64,000 nucleotides of DNA, taken from assembly GCA_033002965.1 (NCBI GenBank), contig JAURVB010013272.1, positions 1 to 64,000 on the forward strand, in the 5' to 3' direction. The notes under the pieces were generated by a model. It was not told the origin of the DNA. It saw nothing but the letters and a program-made list of their open reading frames with translations, and made no database searches. Made by a program: the position numbers and the translations under genes. Below are positions 1 through 11,335 of the stretch, piece by piece (the first letter of the stretch is position 1; each line of letters starts with the position of its first letter). The stretch is from Piper betle. Taxonomy: Eukaryota > Streptophyta > Magnoliopsida > Piperales > Piperaceae.

Positions 1-225
1 CGGACTATTCCATTCTTAAGGGATCCTTATAACTTTGCATTTGAGCTTCTCACACCCGAAAATCAGTGGAGGTTTACGGGTACAGCGAAGTATAGCCCAC
101 ATCCGGACTTTGTGATTCAAAGGGTACTAAAGGCGACATGCGAGTACTCGGCCTTCGTGTTCAAAGGCCGGGAAAATTATAAAGGAAAGGAGAGGGCTAC
201 GTCATCTATATTATTTTTATTTATG
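1..225 (+). mobile_element. Truncated 3' part of long LTR, subfamily A
   Basis: This stretch aligns by eye with the 3' third of the complete solo LTR at 18773-21839 (compare 20727-20935). Shared blocks include the GGATCCT motif, GGTTTACGGGTA and AGGGTACTAAAGGCGAC in the same order. The homology fades after the GAGAGGGCT block near 205-225, and no TGTTACA terminus follows, so the copy is truncated on the right. It also runs off the left window edge. No coding potential is visible. Confidence 0.7.
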
Positions 226-2460
226 TCGAGTCAATATTACGGGTGGCCATTAACACACATTTTTCTATAACATAAAATATATTTAATAAATAAAAATCAA
301 TGTCTAAAAATAATAATAATAACACACATTCGGCAAGGTTGTTGGCCATGGCCGCCGCCACCTCCCTCTCCCCCTCTCTGGTCTGATCTCCTCCTTCTCT
401 TCATCTCCACCAAATCTCTCCCCCCACCCCCTCCCTCTTACTCACCATCTTCCCCAATCCACACATCCAAGAAGCCTCGCTACCTTCCCATCCGCCATCC
501 GGAGAGTCCCCGGCTCAGTAGGCAAGCGTTTACTCCCCTTCCCCTGCCTATCTGCTTCCCCATATCGCCGGTAAATAGCCGACTTGGATGTCTCTGGCAT
601 ATCATAGCACTATTGTATAGATTCTGTAGAGAGTATGTTGTGTATTATTGTTTGTTACTGACGTTGGTCAAGCGAATTGGCGTTGGGGGAATTTTGGATC
701 ATTGTAAGTGAATTTCTTTTTTAATGTTTTTATCGGGAGATAGCACAAAGATAAGCACTTTTTGTGCTGCTGTTGTAGCTTCATAGTTAGTAAAATTGGT
801 AAAATAAGTTGGCTTTTTGATGAATTTTGGGTTTTATTTTGCTCGTTATCAACGTCTTAGTACAATTGATAGAATAAATTGGAATTGAAGATTTTTTTAA
901 ATCTATTTTACTGAAAGATTAAAAATTCTGGAATAAAAAAAAATCTATTTTACTGAAAGATTGAAAATTCTGGATTTTACGGGTAGAGACCATGCTGTAT
1001 GCCGCTTGTCAGCAGCGTCATTGCTTAGTACAGTTGGCAGAATGAAGTTGCGTTGAGAAATTTGGCTTACAGAGTGGACTATTAGAATTTATTATATTAT
1101 ATTTTATATTTTTTAAAATTTATTTTATTATTATTGATTCTAGTAATGAGCAAATTAATCCTTGTTATTTTGTTGCCACACTACTCTCGCCCCCTACTAG
1201 ATTAATTCCCTTCCCCCCAATCACCCCCCCCCCTCCGGCTTATCCGTCCCATGTTGCCCTGTCGATCCCCTCACCATGTCTCCTCATTTGAGTTTGAATT
1301 AGCCGATTCTTACCTGAGTCGACTCGGGTGAGAATCGGCTCGAATCGGTTAGAATCGAATAATTCTTGGTCCGATTTTTTAAAAGAATAATTTGCCCTAA
1401 TTTTAACCTAGTTTTTTATCGAGTCAAGTTAAATCAATCGATTCTAAATAAAATTAGTCAATTTTTACAACTATAGTGTATATTATTATATTATTATTTC
1501 ACGTAAACGCGACAGAAAACTGTTTGCCTTAAAAGAAAATCCAAAGATGGTACGATGTTTCAAATCAAAATACATTATTTTTTTTCCTCCGAGCAAAATA
1601 CAATATTCTTCTTTTATGAAGGGGGTGACCTGCATGATTACGGCAACCGTCAGTGTGCGGAATATGCCCTCAAGTTGAAGGTGCCCATAATCTGGTCACA
1701 TGGCCACCGACGGGTGGGAACACTAATTGAATCTGCCCACAACTTCACCCCTCAAAAAAAAAGAAAGAAAGAAAAAAACTCTCCTCACAATAGGGTCCTT
1801 GGAAAGGTGTGTTCCATCCTTATAGGATCTAGCATTGCGGACCGAAACATAATCTGGCAATAATAAAAGGCCTTTGTTTGTGTCATATCATAAACGGCAC
1901 CGGGACCATACAACCAGAAGTATGAATTTTCGTTTGCTTTGAAAAATAATATGGGTTTTTCATTATGGAATTATTTTGCATTTGGTTAAAAAGTATTGCT
2001 AATAACCAGAACCCCCCGCCCCCCAGTGTCTGTGATTATTGGTTTTTTTAACAAAACATTGAATGACAGCTGGGTTTACTAATTAAAATTATTAATTTTT
2101 GCCTGCTCGTGTCAACTTAATTTCTATTTTCCTGCTGTCCTCTTAAATTAACATCAAGATTTGTTCTCTATTTTCCTGTTGTCCTCTTAAATTAACATCA
2201 AAATTTATTTTAAGGACAACGATACTTTAAATTGTCATGCATACAAACTTCAGTGGTTTTATAAAAAATTTGTTTTTAAATAAAATTACTATAAAGTTTT
2301 TTGTCTTTTATTACTTTAGTTATATATGTTTGAAGGGCGTACCATTTAAATGCTTAAAATATAAAATAATGAGTCTTCAGTCAAGCAATGATAAACAAAT
2401 AAAATACTAATTCACTTCCCTTTGAACTCAAAATTAAATCCACAATCAGCGATAAAAGAT
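226..2460. other. AT-rich spacer without a recognisable gene
   Basis: Mostly AT-rich sequence with poly-A/T runs. A pyrimidine-rich block at about 340-560 contains an ATG in good context (350) that opens only 12 codons. A consensus-like donor GTAAGT follows at about 706. These resemble a plant 5' leader exon and intron, but no downstream coding exon was found. Segment 1280-1470 has several GAATCGR and GAGTCRA words in both orientations and may be an old MITE. The small open frame at 1555-1863 is compositionally poor and unlike any family I know. Confidence 0.5.
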
Positions 2461-2464
2461 GCAT

Positions 2465-3967
2465 TCTAAATAATAATATTTAATATTAATTAATCATGGA
2501 TAATAATAGTATAACTATTTAATACAAGAATACATAATTAAACACAAATAAATTATAACATACATACAACAAACAAATAGATGAATAAATAAATAAATAA
2601 ATATAATTTAGTAAAAATTAATAAGATTAATATTAATAAGTAAATATATCATTAATATTAATAAATAATCTCATAAATAAGCATTATAATCAATAAATAT
2701 ATAAATAACAAGAAGTGAATAATAATAAATAAATAAATAATCAATAAAAATAATAATAAATAGAAAAATTAATCATAACATTCAAACATACTAAATCATG
2801 TAAATGTGTATTTAAATTAATATAGAGGTTCTCGAATTACCGAAATCACTTGAGAAATGGCCGAAAACAGGCGAAAATGGTGAATCGAGTCAACTATGTT
2901 CAATCAGACCGAGTCGAATGGACTAGACTAACTCGATTTGGGTTAATTGGAAAATGGGCTGCATTGGTTGGGTGGACACGGGTGCGGACTGGCGGACTCG
3001 GGCACGAGCTGGCAAAAGGGTCGGGTAGGCGGACGCGAATGTCGACAAACGAGCTGACAGTGCATGTCACCGAAAATCACCAACGACTGGCGTAACAGAA
3101 GACGTCGAGGCGGAAATGATGATGGTGGTGATCGGTAAGGGCCAACCACCTATTGGCCGGAAAGGCAAGGAAATTGCTGACGGGTAGGTGGAGTCGTTGG
3201 CAACAATTCCGATGGCGATGGTCTGTGTAGGTGGTCTCAAAGTAAAGATTTCGGCTAGGGAAAGCTGTCAGGGTGGTCGGCCTCACCGAAGGAGGCTCCC
3301 TGACGCCAAAAAATGGCCTGAAAGGCAACAGCGGAGGAAACCAGCGATTAAAATGCTGTAACCAACGGCTGGTGTAGTGGCATTGGTGGTGGTGATTGAT
3401 ATGGAATGATAGCCAATTGCGAAGTGGTCATGATCATACTAGTCCAGTGACCAGAGATGAATTGGAGACTCGCCGATAATGGCCTAAAGTGACAATGGCG
3501 CTAAGGTGCAATAGTCCAAAATAATGAGAAAAAACCCAACTTTTAGTTTTAATTTTTATTGAATAGTCCAGATGCTTGCCACGTAGCACAATTTAAACCA
3601 CCTGGCACTGGGCCTAGTGGGCCCCTACCTAGAGTATTTGCAGATATATATATATATATAGGATATTTATATAAATAGAAAGTTCGGATCGAGACTCATC
3701 TAAAGTCAAATTTGACTTGAGGCCTAAAAGTGACTCATGTTTTACTAATTACTCGTGTTTTGCTATAGCATAGCTGAAGTTATCATCTGTATATCGAGTA
3801 TACTCAACCTTCATAACATGTTTATATGACTATCTGAGTCCATATTCATAGTATGAAAACTAGTTTGACTCAAACTTGTTCAAACTCACTGGAACCGACT
3901 CGAAATTGATCTAAACAGGGTAAAACTATGACCGGGTAAAACCTTAACCCGAATATAAAGTTTTACA
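2465..3967 (-). mobile_element. Truncated long LTR, subfamily B
   Basis: The order of blocks matches the complete inverted copies at 51793-54603 and 60927-63969: an AT-rich (AATAAATA-type) section, GGTTCTCGAATTACC at 2827, a GC-rich island (2850-3500), a short (TA)n run at about 3644-3660, and the terminal AGTTTTACA at 3959-3967. The end at 3967 corresponds to the 5' TGTAAAAC end of the element on the minus strand. The opposite end (TGTAACACC on the plus strand) is missing, so this is a 5' LTR fragment of about 1.5 kb. Open frames in the island are not real genes. Confidence 0.75.
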
Positions 3968-4700
3968 ACCACAATAAAACTTTTTATTAACCCATATGGA
4001 CAACATTATAAATTTGTTTTATTTTTACTATAACATTGCAAACTCATTGTAGTTTGTCCATTTTTATTGTTATTTTATTATTTTGTCATTTTTATTAAAA
4101 AATATCAAAAATGATAATATTGAGAAATTTAATTCTTTTACTTTAATTAAATGTTTGTTTGATAATATATGTGATAAACATAATAACTAAGTTCTACCCA
4201 CTTTAAATAACGCGTTCAGCTTAATCAAGCCATATCTCAAACTAATTTAAATGATAATAAAGTAAATCACTATAAAAAAATCAACAAATAATTACCATAA
4301 CCTTAATACCTCAACTCTTACTAATAAAAGGAGTATTCTATCTAGTCGCTAATTAAGAATAGGAATTTTAATTGATTAAAATATAGAAAAAATAAAGTTA
4401 AAAAATAAAATTATTATAATTTTTCTCCACGTTAAATTAAAATTTATCTTTAAAATTAATCAAAATATATTAAAAAATATTATATTATTATATCCTATTT
4501 TATTATTCAACAAAAATTTATTTATAAAATTAACATAATTTTACCAATAATATAGTCGCAATATATTTTCTTAATTTTTTTTAAAAAGATTTTAAAGATG
4601 GCCCCACAAAAAATAAAAAATTTCTCGTAATCGGCATTCACGCCAGTATCACGGAACGCCAATCTTTTATTGTCCGACCCCACAACGATTTTTTTTACCA
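3968..4700. other. AT-rich upstream region of the first profilin gene
   Basis: Very AT-rich with no coding signal. The last part (about 4690-4838) becomes GC-rich and holds the presumed leader of the profilin gene. CATAAAACC near 4757 is the only TATA-like word close to the start, and it is weak. Confidence 0.4.
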
Positions 4701-4838
4701 TACGAGAAGGGCAATATGGTAAAAACGGACACCCGCGTAACGCCCACGCGTTGTGGCCATAAAACCAACCAGTCGCCTTCTCCTTCCACCACCATCCCCC
4801 GCCGCCGCCTCACCCGCCGCCTCGATTTTCCGACGAAG

Positions 4839-6357
4839 ATGTCGTGGCAAGCCTACGTGGACGACCACCTCCTCTGCGACCTCGGCGAGGGCCTCCGCCT
4901 CTCCTCTGCGGCCATCCTCGGCCTCGACGGCAGCATCTGGGCCCAGAGCGAATCCTTCCCACCGGTCTGCCCCCTTGGAACCCCATCAACCCTCTCTTTT
5001 CGTTCGATCTGATCCGATCTGTGTTGTTATTGATAATGATCTGTTGTTGTTATTGCTGATTTGATGGTGGTTCGATTTTTGGTGGTGTATAAGTGATTTG
5101 TTGATTGTTGTGTGATTTTTTTTCGGTTATTTTGGTTTCAGATGGTTCTGTTGGTATGAGGTCAAGGTGATGATCGCTTGGATTAGGCTTTATGTAAAAG
5201 TTGGGGAACATTGGCATGATTATGTTTGGTTTCTTGGGTTGGTGAGCTTTCTTTCTTGCAAGATGAGGAGAGGGTATGTCGGTTTTGACTCGCATTGAAG
5301 TGTTTTCTAGTTGGGTGGAAGGATTGATGGGGAAATTATCGAGGTGGGATTTTTTGTTGTCAATATCGTGAAAGCTATACTTTGGATTGTGGCGTTTTGG
5401 GGTTTTTAAGATGAATCATCTTCAATTTAGCTATGTGAAGGTGGGATTTTCTGTTACTAATAGTTAGGAGGAATAGAGTTGCGTCAAATCATTTTGGTTA
5501 ATGGCACATTTTACTGATATTGTCGACTTTAGAATTAAGTTTGTAGGATTTATGGTATTCAGAGTTTTAGATCGTCTCTGTCAAAATTTTGTTCTGATTT
5601 AATTAATTAATGGTTTTGTGATCCATGTTTAAGTGAATTCAATTTGGATTATGGTGTCTTGGCATTAATGAGAGGAATGTTCTCCAACTTCGAAGATTTA
5701 TGGTTTTCACATTATCTTATTCTGACTGAATTGTTTATTGATCCATGTTTATGGCTGCTAATCAAATTTAAGAGTTGACCAGTTGAAAATAAAGCTGTAT
5801 AATTTTTGCTTAATAAATGATCATACTTAATTGCTTTTTGTTCCATGTTGTTTTGTTATGATCATGACTTTGCTTCTTCTCATTTCTTAATTAATGGTTT
5901 TTTAAGGGTTTGATGATATCTGCTTGATCTTGATGTACGAGTTGCTTGATGTTGATGTACAAATTGTGAATTGTGTAGATCAAACCTGAGGAAATAAGTG
6001 CCATTTTAAATGACTTCAATGAACCTGGCTCACTTGCTCCGACGGGATTATACCTTGGGTCAACCAAATATATGGTCATTCAAGGTGAAGCAGGAGTTGT
6101 CATCCGTGGAAAGAAGGTAATTTTAAGCTGTTAACTTCTACTCATTTGCTGGTTGCTACTTATGTTGCCTTGCGATTGTGGCTTGATGCTCTTGTAGGTA
6201 ATGTCGTGTTCAATTTTTTTAGGGCTCCGGTGGTGTAACAGTGAAGAAAACAAACCTTGCTTTGGTCATCGGCATTTACGAAGAGCCTGTGACTCCAGGA
6301 CAATGCAATGTGGTTGTTGAGAATCTTGGCGATTATCTTTTTGATCAGGGCTTCTAA
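4839..6357 (+). CDS. PRF: Profilin, three coding exons (132 aa)
   Basis: Profilin binds monomeric actin, poly-proline ligands and phosphoinositides in the cytosol and regulates actin filament turnover. Coding exons are 4839-4964 (42 codons), 5979-6116 (46 codons) and 6223-6357 (44 codons plus TAA), all in phase 0 with GT-AG introns of 1014 and 106 bp. This is the usual plant profilin arrangement. Diagnostic residues seen are the N-terminal [13 protein letters not shown] with W3 and Y6 of the poly-proline site, the APTGLYLG and [10 protein letters not shown] core, the IRGKKGSGG turn, and the C-terminal [20 protein letters not shown]. Length is normal for plants (131-134 aa). Exon 1 is GC-rich while introns are AT-rich. 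Small differences from the second copy are GLDG for the usual GHDG and a proline instead of glutamine as the last exon-1 residue. Start chosen because MSWQ is the invariant family start. The identity is certain; expression pattern cannot be read from the sequence. Confidence 0.97.
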
Positions 6358-7190
6358 GCATACTTGAAATGCGGTTTCAATATTAATTTTACACTTTTCT
6401 TCTTTTGGGTCTAGTACTTCAGCTGAGAGTTTGTGGCCTTTACTATCAATTTGACTGGCGGTTGATGGTGAATCAGTTGTCGTATTTGTTGCTACTGCAA
6501 ACTGTTTTGTGTTGGGTTGGATTGGATTAAATAGTTGTTGAAAGGAATGGCTATGATTGGTTGTTTTCTTCCGGTATGTATTGTCAAAATATTGTTATAT
6601 GCCAGATCTATCAATTTTTATGTCTATATGAGACCAAATTTGCATAGAACTGCCAAGTTTTATACTCCGGCAAGCATTTTCTTAGCATATCTCCCTCGTT
6701 TTCTTTCCTTGATTTTATTTATTTTCGCAAGACTCTGTACTTCTCGTTTTATTTCTCTCTATTTGTTTTGTTTATCTTAGATTTTTTACTAGGTTTCTTA
6801 GCAATTAACGTGTTAGATTCTATTATCTTCTGCTTTCTAAACATAAAATAAAAAGGAAATAGCTTTGTAGGTAAATAAATAAGCGAATCGTGGGATATTC
6901 ATTTTGTTCTGTCATTTGTGCACATATATTCTTTCAGATTAAATGTAGTAATCATTAATCAATGGAGATTCTTAAATTCGTATGGCAAAAAAGAGTTCTT
7001 CCCTCGGACAAGGGCCTGCACACGGGCGTCTGGATGATTCAATGCGAATTCTGTAAAAATGGGGACACTTTTGTTGATCATCCACAAAATTTTGTGATTT
7101 GTTTCCATGGCTTCGGACACTGCCGGCGGGCTATAAAAGAAATTGGTTAGTGAGAAGACAAGGGGAAGACGAGTGGGAAGCCATAAAAGA
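6358..7190. other. Profilin 3' UTR and spacer
   Basis: T-rich sequence after the profilin stop, consistent with a 3' untranslated region for the first 200-400 bases, followed by ordinary AT-rich spacer. A short near-duplicate of the word ATAAAAGAAATTG occurs at about 7132 and 7184. No supported gene. Confidence 0.4.
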
Positions 7191-7194
7191 AATT

Positions 7195-8817
7195 GCAGCA
7201 CAAGCCAAGGCCGTTAGATTTCAATTCAGCGGCTACGAATTTCAACCCCCGGCATTGCCCCATGGCGTTTTTGGCCCCTCGCCCCTTCCTTGCCCCACCC
7301 GGCCCCCTGACACCACCCCTGCCGGCGGCACTCCCTCTCGTGCATGTTTCTTGCTCACCCCCCCCAGGTTTCCCCACCCCGCCCCCTCCCCCTACACCCC
7401 TCTGCTATGCCCCTCGTCCCCTCCCCGCTCTGCCCGCCGAGGGGAAAGGAAGCAAGGTAGTGGCCAGGCAGTGACGGCACTAGCTGGCGGCGTCGTTGGC
7501 TAGTAGGGGCGGGCGGCGGCGAGGTCAACGACGATGGGGTGGCACGGCAAAACATTGGAGAAGGAAATGGGCGGACGTAGTTTTGTAATAAAAATTTGAC
7601 TCTGTCTCGACTCGGGTTAATATTACGAAATATATCTCAAAAAATATTTAAAAAATATAGTAAAATACCATAAAATAAAATAATCGAGTTCTAATGGTTT
7701 ATTTTATTTTATGTTATTTTACTCTATTTATTTCATTTTTTTGAGATATATTTCTTAATATTGACTCAAGTCGAGAAGGAAATTGGTAGGGGTAGTTTTG
7801 TAATAAAAACTTGATTCGTTCCCAACTCGTGTTAGTATTACAAAATACATCCCGAAAAATATAAAAAATATAATAAAATACCATAAAATAAAATAATCAA
7901 GTTCTAATGGATTATTTTATTTGATATTATTTTAATCTATATATTTCATATTTTTTGAAATGTATTTTGTAATATTAACTCGAGTCAGGAAGGAAATTGT
8001 CGAGTCAATAATACGAAATTGTCGAGTAAATATTTCGTAATATTGTGATCAAATATAATAATCGAGTTCTAACTCGAACAATATGCTCTAAACCTAATAA
8101 CCTACCCAAAATTCATAAATAATGCATTATAACTCAATAAACAATATTAAATTAATTTTATGATCCACTATATATTAAACAAAAAATGGCATACTCTTAT
8201 ATTTTTTGATAACTCATTTTTAATATAAGAGTATGCCATTTTTTTCTTCTCCCTTATTTTGCAGCACCACCCCCACTGTCGTTGACCTCTCCGCCGGTCG
8301 CCCTTGCTAGCCAGCGACGCCACCGACTAGTGCCATCACCACCTCGCCACTGCCTCCCTTCCTTCCCCCTATCCCTACTGTTTTCCTTCCTGGCCACCCA
8401 CTCCCGCCCACCTTGCCCACTACCAGCCACCAACCCTAGCGATGACCTCCGGTGACCATCCTTAGCTTCTTCATCCCCCCCTTTTCTCAACTCTTCCCTA
8501 GGCCTGGATGACACATTCACGGTGACCCCAGGCTACCAAGGGTGGTGCGGCAGAGGGGCGATCCGCGTGGGGGAGAGGGGCATGGTGGGATGACTAGGGG
8601 GGAACCTCAAAACCCGTCACCGAGGCAACTTGGGGGGGGGGATGTGCGGTGAGCGGGAAACGAGCGTTCGGGGAACACCGCCAGGGGGTGGGGAGGGGGT
8701 GAGGGGTGCTGCGGGGCACCGAAAACATCCTGGGGGCGGTGCCAGGGTTGAAATTTGTGGCCGATGGATTTCAATCTAGCGGCCTTACTGGGCGTGTGTT
8801 GCTTGTGCTTCAAAAGC
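7195..8817. mobile_element. Fold-back element I (GC-rich inverted arms, AT-rich core)
   Basis: Two GC-rich arms face each other. The left arm (about 7195-7560) and the reverse complement of the right arm (about 8260-8817) share, in order: AGCACAAGC, GGCCGYTAGAT, AAATTTCAACCC, a C-rich stretch, GGCACTAGYYGG, GGCTAG, and GAGGTCAACGAC. Between them lies an AT-rich core with its own internal palindromes (7590-8050) and a perfect 23-bp hairpin (8181-8244). No transposase is present, so the element would be non-autonomous. The right side abuts a (TA)n run at 8840-8881. Boundaries are approximate because the arms are diverged. Confidence 0.6.
8181..8244. repeat. Perfect inverted repeat, 23-bp arms, 18-nt loop
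   Basis: The left arm 8181-8203 (containing ATGGCATACTCTTATATT) is exactly complementary to 8222-8244. It sits at the right edge of the AT-rich core of fold-back element I, just before the right GC arm. Confidence 0.9.
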
Positions 8818-8837
8818 AGGTAGTGCACCCAAGTGAA

Positions 8838-8839
<2 letters not shown>

Positions 8840-8881
<42 letters not shown>
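8840..8881. repeat. (TA)n microsatellite, about 20 units
   Basis: Uninterrupted TA dinucleotide run lying between fold-back elements I and II. It may have started as a TA target site. Confidence 0.95.
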
Positions 8882-8885
<4 letters not shown>

Positions 8886-8887
<2 letters not shown>

Positions 8888-8982
8888 GAATGTTTACTAT
8901 GCGCTGCCAGTGTTTGGCAGCGCATATGCAGTGCATTCGTTGGATTTCAATCCAATAGCCCCACAACTCTTCTTCTTCTTCT

Positions 8983-9027
<45 letters not shown>

Positions 9028-9631
9028 CCCCCATCGCTCCTGCCCACAGCTGCCGAATTGCCCAGCCCTATCCACATTCCCCCCGTCGATCTCCTCATGC
9101 TCCCCCCCCCCCCTCTTCGCGCCTGAGCCGCTGGCCCCCTGGCCTCTGCGGCGGTCCCCAACAACCGCAGAACCACCCCGCCCCCCCCGCAGCCACTGCT
9201 TCCCCTCACAGCCCTGTTTCCACCTCCCTGCGGACAACGACATCCCCCGCATGTCGCCACCCCCCTGAGGCAGCGATAGCACTGGCCAGCGGGTAGCCAG
9301 TAGCAAAGTCGTCGGCAGTGGCACGATAAAACAAAGGTGGGAACAGGGCGAGGGCAGTGGGGGAGAATATGGACGGGGTGGGGCGGTTCGGTGGAACAAA
9401 GAGGGGGAGGGGGGCATGAGGAGATCGACGGGGGCGGGGCAGTTTGACGGTTGCGGGGGACCGCCGCCGTGGCAAGCAACCCGGCAATGCACTGCGGGAG
9501 GGAGCAGTGGATGGGCGGATGGGGGCGGGTGGGGGTGGCGGAATAGTTGTGGGGGCCGTTGAATTGAAATCCAATGGTCCCTTGGAATGCACTGCACATG
9601 CGCTACCAAACACTGGTAGGGCATAGCAGAC
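8886..9631. mobile_element. Fold-back element II (hairpin-tipped, GC-rich arms)
   Basis: The left end (about 8891-8970) and the reverse complement of the right end (about 9550-9630) match closely. Both carry a ACTATGCGCTGCC-type tip with a small internal hairpin (GCTGCCAGTGTTTGGCAGC on the left), then GCAGTGCATTC, then TTGGATTTCAATYCAA, then GGCCCCACAACT-like sequence. The arms stay similar inward: CCCGTCGATCTCCTCATGC occurs near 9083 and in reverse complement near 9420. The arms meet near 9300 with little or no AT-rich core. Both ends touch TA runs (8840-8881 and 9632-9646). A (CT)n run at 8966-9024 lies in the left arm. Long open frames across it are by-products of the base composition. Confidence 0.65.
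8966..9024. repeat. Pyrimidine microsatellite, (CTT)n then (CT)n
   Basis: A CTT run changes into an uninterrupted CT run of about 20 units inside the left arm of fold-back element II. Confidence 0.9.
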
Positions 9632-11335
9632 TATATATATATATATGGCAGCGCTACTATGTGTTACCCCTTTTTGGTAGCGCATGGTTCGCCGCCATTG
9701 TGGGTATCTCGCCTCTTCCTGCCCTCCAGCCCACCACCGCCACCCCGTCAACCGCTGTGACCTCGACCGCTGCCATGCCTCTCGCCCGCCACTGCGGCCC
9801 CGCCAGCCGCAGTGCCCCCGCACCCCATTTCCCTCCCCCTCTCCACCTGTTTTGCCCCAACCCCGCGCTGGCATCACCTATAGCACCATCAACGGTGGCA
9901 CAACAAAACGAGGGGGGGGATGAAGGAAAGGGTTATGACAATTTCATAATAAAAACTTGACTCGTTCTCGTGTCAATATTATTAAATAAATATTAAAAAA
10001 TTAATAAAATAAATACCATAAAATAAAAACTTAACTCACTCATGCTCGAGTCAATATTATGAAATTAATTTTTAATTTTTTTAAAAATAGAATACCATAA
10101 AATAAATACTTGACTCACTCTCACTGGAGTCAATATTAAAAAATAAATATTACAAATAATTTTACAAATAAAATACCATAAAATAAAAATTTAACTCAGT
10201 CTTGACTCAAGTCAAATTTTTATTAAGAAATAAGTTTAAAAAATAAAATAATTTCTTTAAAATATTTGACTCGTTCCCGACTCGGGTCAAATTTTTATTA
10301 TGATATAAATTTTAAAAAAAATAAAATAATTTCGTAAAAAAACTTGACTCAGTCAAGCGCAGAGAGAGTCAAGTTAAAATTTATTTTTAAAAAAACATTA
10401 CTCGATCCTGACTCATGTCAAATTTTTATTACGAAATAAATTTTTAAAAAATAAAATAATTTCCTAAAAAAGTTGACTCAATCACACGGGTGAGCGAGTC
10501 AAGTTAAAATTTATTTCGTAAAAAAACTTTGATTAGATCCCAACTCGAACCAACTTTTGACTACGGAATAAATTTTAAAAAATAATAAAATAATTTCGTA
10601 AAAAACTTGACTCGATCACCCATAGGAGCGAGTCAAGTTAAAATTTATTTCGTAAAAAAAAGTTGATTTGATCCTGACACGAGTCAACTTTTTATAACGA
10701 AATAAATTTTAAAAATAAAATAATTTCTTAAAAAACTTGACTCGATCACGGACGGGATCACGGGCCCACCCGTGATCGAGTTAAGTTTTTTAAGAAATTA
10801 TTTTATTTTTAAATTTATTTCATAATAAAATGTTGACTCAAGTTGGGATCGAGTTAAGTTTTTTTTACGAAATAAATTTTAACTTGACTCGCTCCCACGC
10901 GCGATTGAGTCAAGTTTTTTAAGAATTTATTTTATTTTTAAATTTATTTCGTAATGAAAATTTGACATGGGATAAAGTCAATTTTTTATTATAAAATCAT
11001 TTTATTTTTAAAATTTATTTCATTATAAAAAAATTAACTTAAGTTGGGATCGAGTCAAATTTTTATTACGAAACTACCCTCCCCCGTTTCTCTCTCCCCC
11101 CTCCTCCGCCCCTCTGTTCGTTGCTCCATTCCACAGCTGACAACCTCGTTGCCGGTTGCCCGCTGGCTGACGCTATCGCCACCTCGCCCACGGGGGGTGG
11201 GGGTTGAGGGGATCATGAGGGGGGGGCGTGGACTGCCGCAGCAATTGAGGGCAGGACAGGTGGTGGATCGTAAGGGGGTGGGGTGGCAGCGGTGGCTGCG
11301 AGCGGATGTCACGGGGCTGATTCTAGGACCCAAAA
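9632..11335. mobile_element. Fold-back element III with long AT-rich palindromic core
   Basis: The left tip after the TA run at 9632-9646 carries GCAGCGCTACTATG and GGTAGCGCATGG, the same kind of hairpin tip as element II. A GC-rich arm follows to about 9945. A switch word (TAATAAAAACTTGACTCG) begins an AT-rich core of about 1.1 kb made of diverged units of roughly 100 bp, each with GAGTCAAG and CGAAATAAATTTTAAAA words in alternating orientation. A mirrored switch word (CGAGTCAAATTTTTATTACG) near 11051 begins a GC-rich right arm ending near 11335. The arms themselves are less alike than in elements I and II, so this could also be a composite of fragments. Confidence 0.5.
10681..10840. repeat. 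Near-perfect 71-bp inverted repeat (palindrome centre)
   Basis: 10681-10751 and the reverse complement of 10770-10840 differ at only a few positions. Both read GAGTCAAC, then GAAATAAATTT, AAAATAAAATAATTTCTTA, then CTTRACTCGATCACGG. The 18-nt loop (10752-10769) is GC-rich. This is the symmetry centre of the core of element III, because repeat units on each side point away from it. Confidence 0.85.

Noticed and set aside
8607..9624. Long minus-strand open frames of 330 and 225 codons
   Set aside because: They cross fold-back element arms, a TA microsatellite and a CT microsatellite. The proline/arginine-rich, (ER)n and (IY)n residues come from the repeats and GC content, not from selection for a protein.
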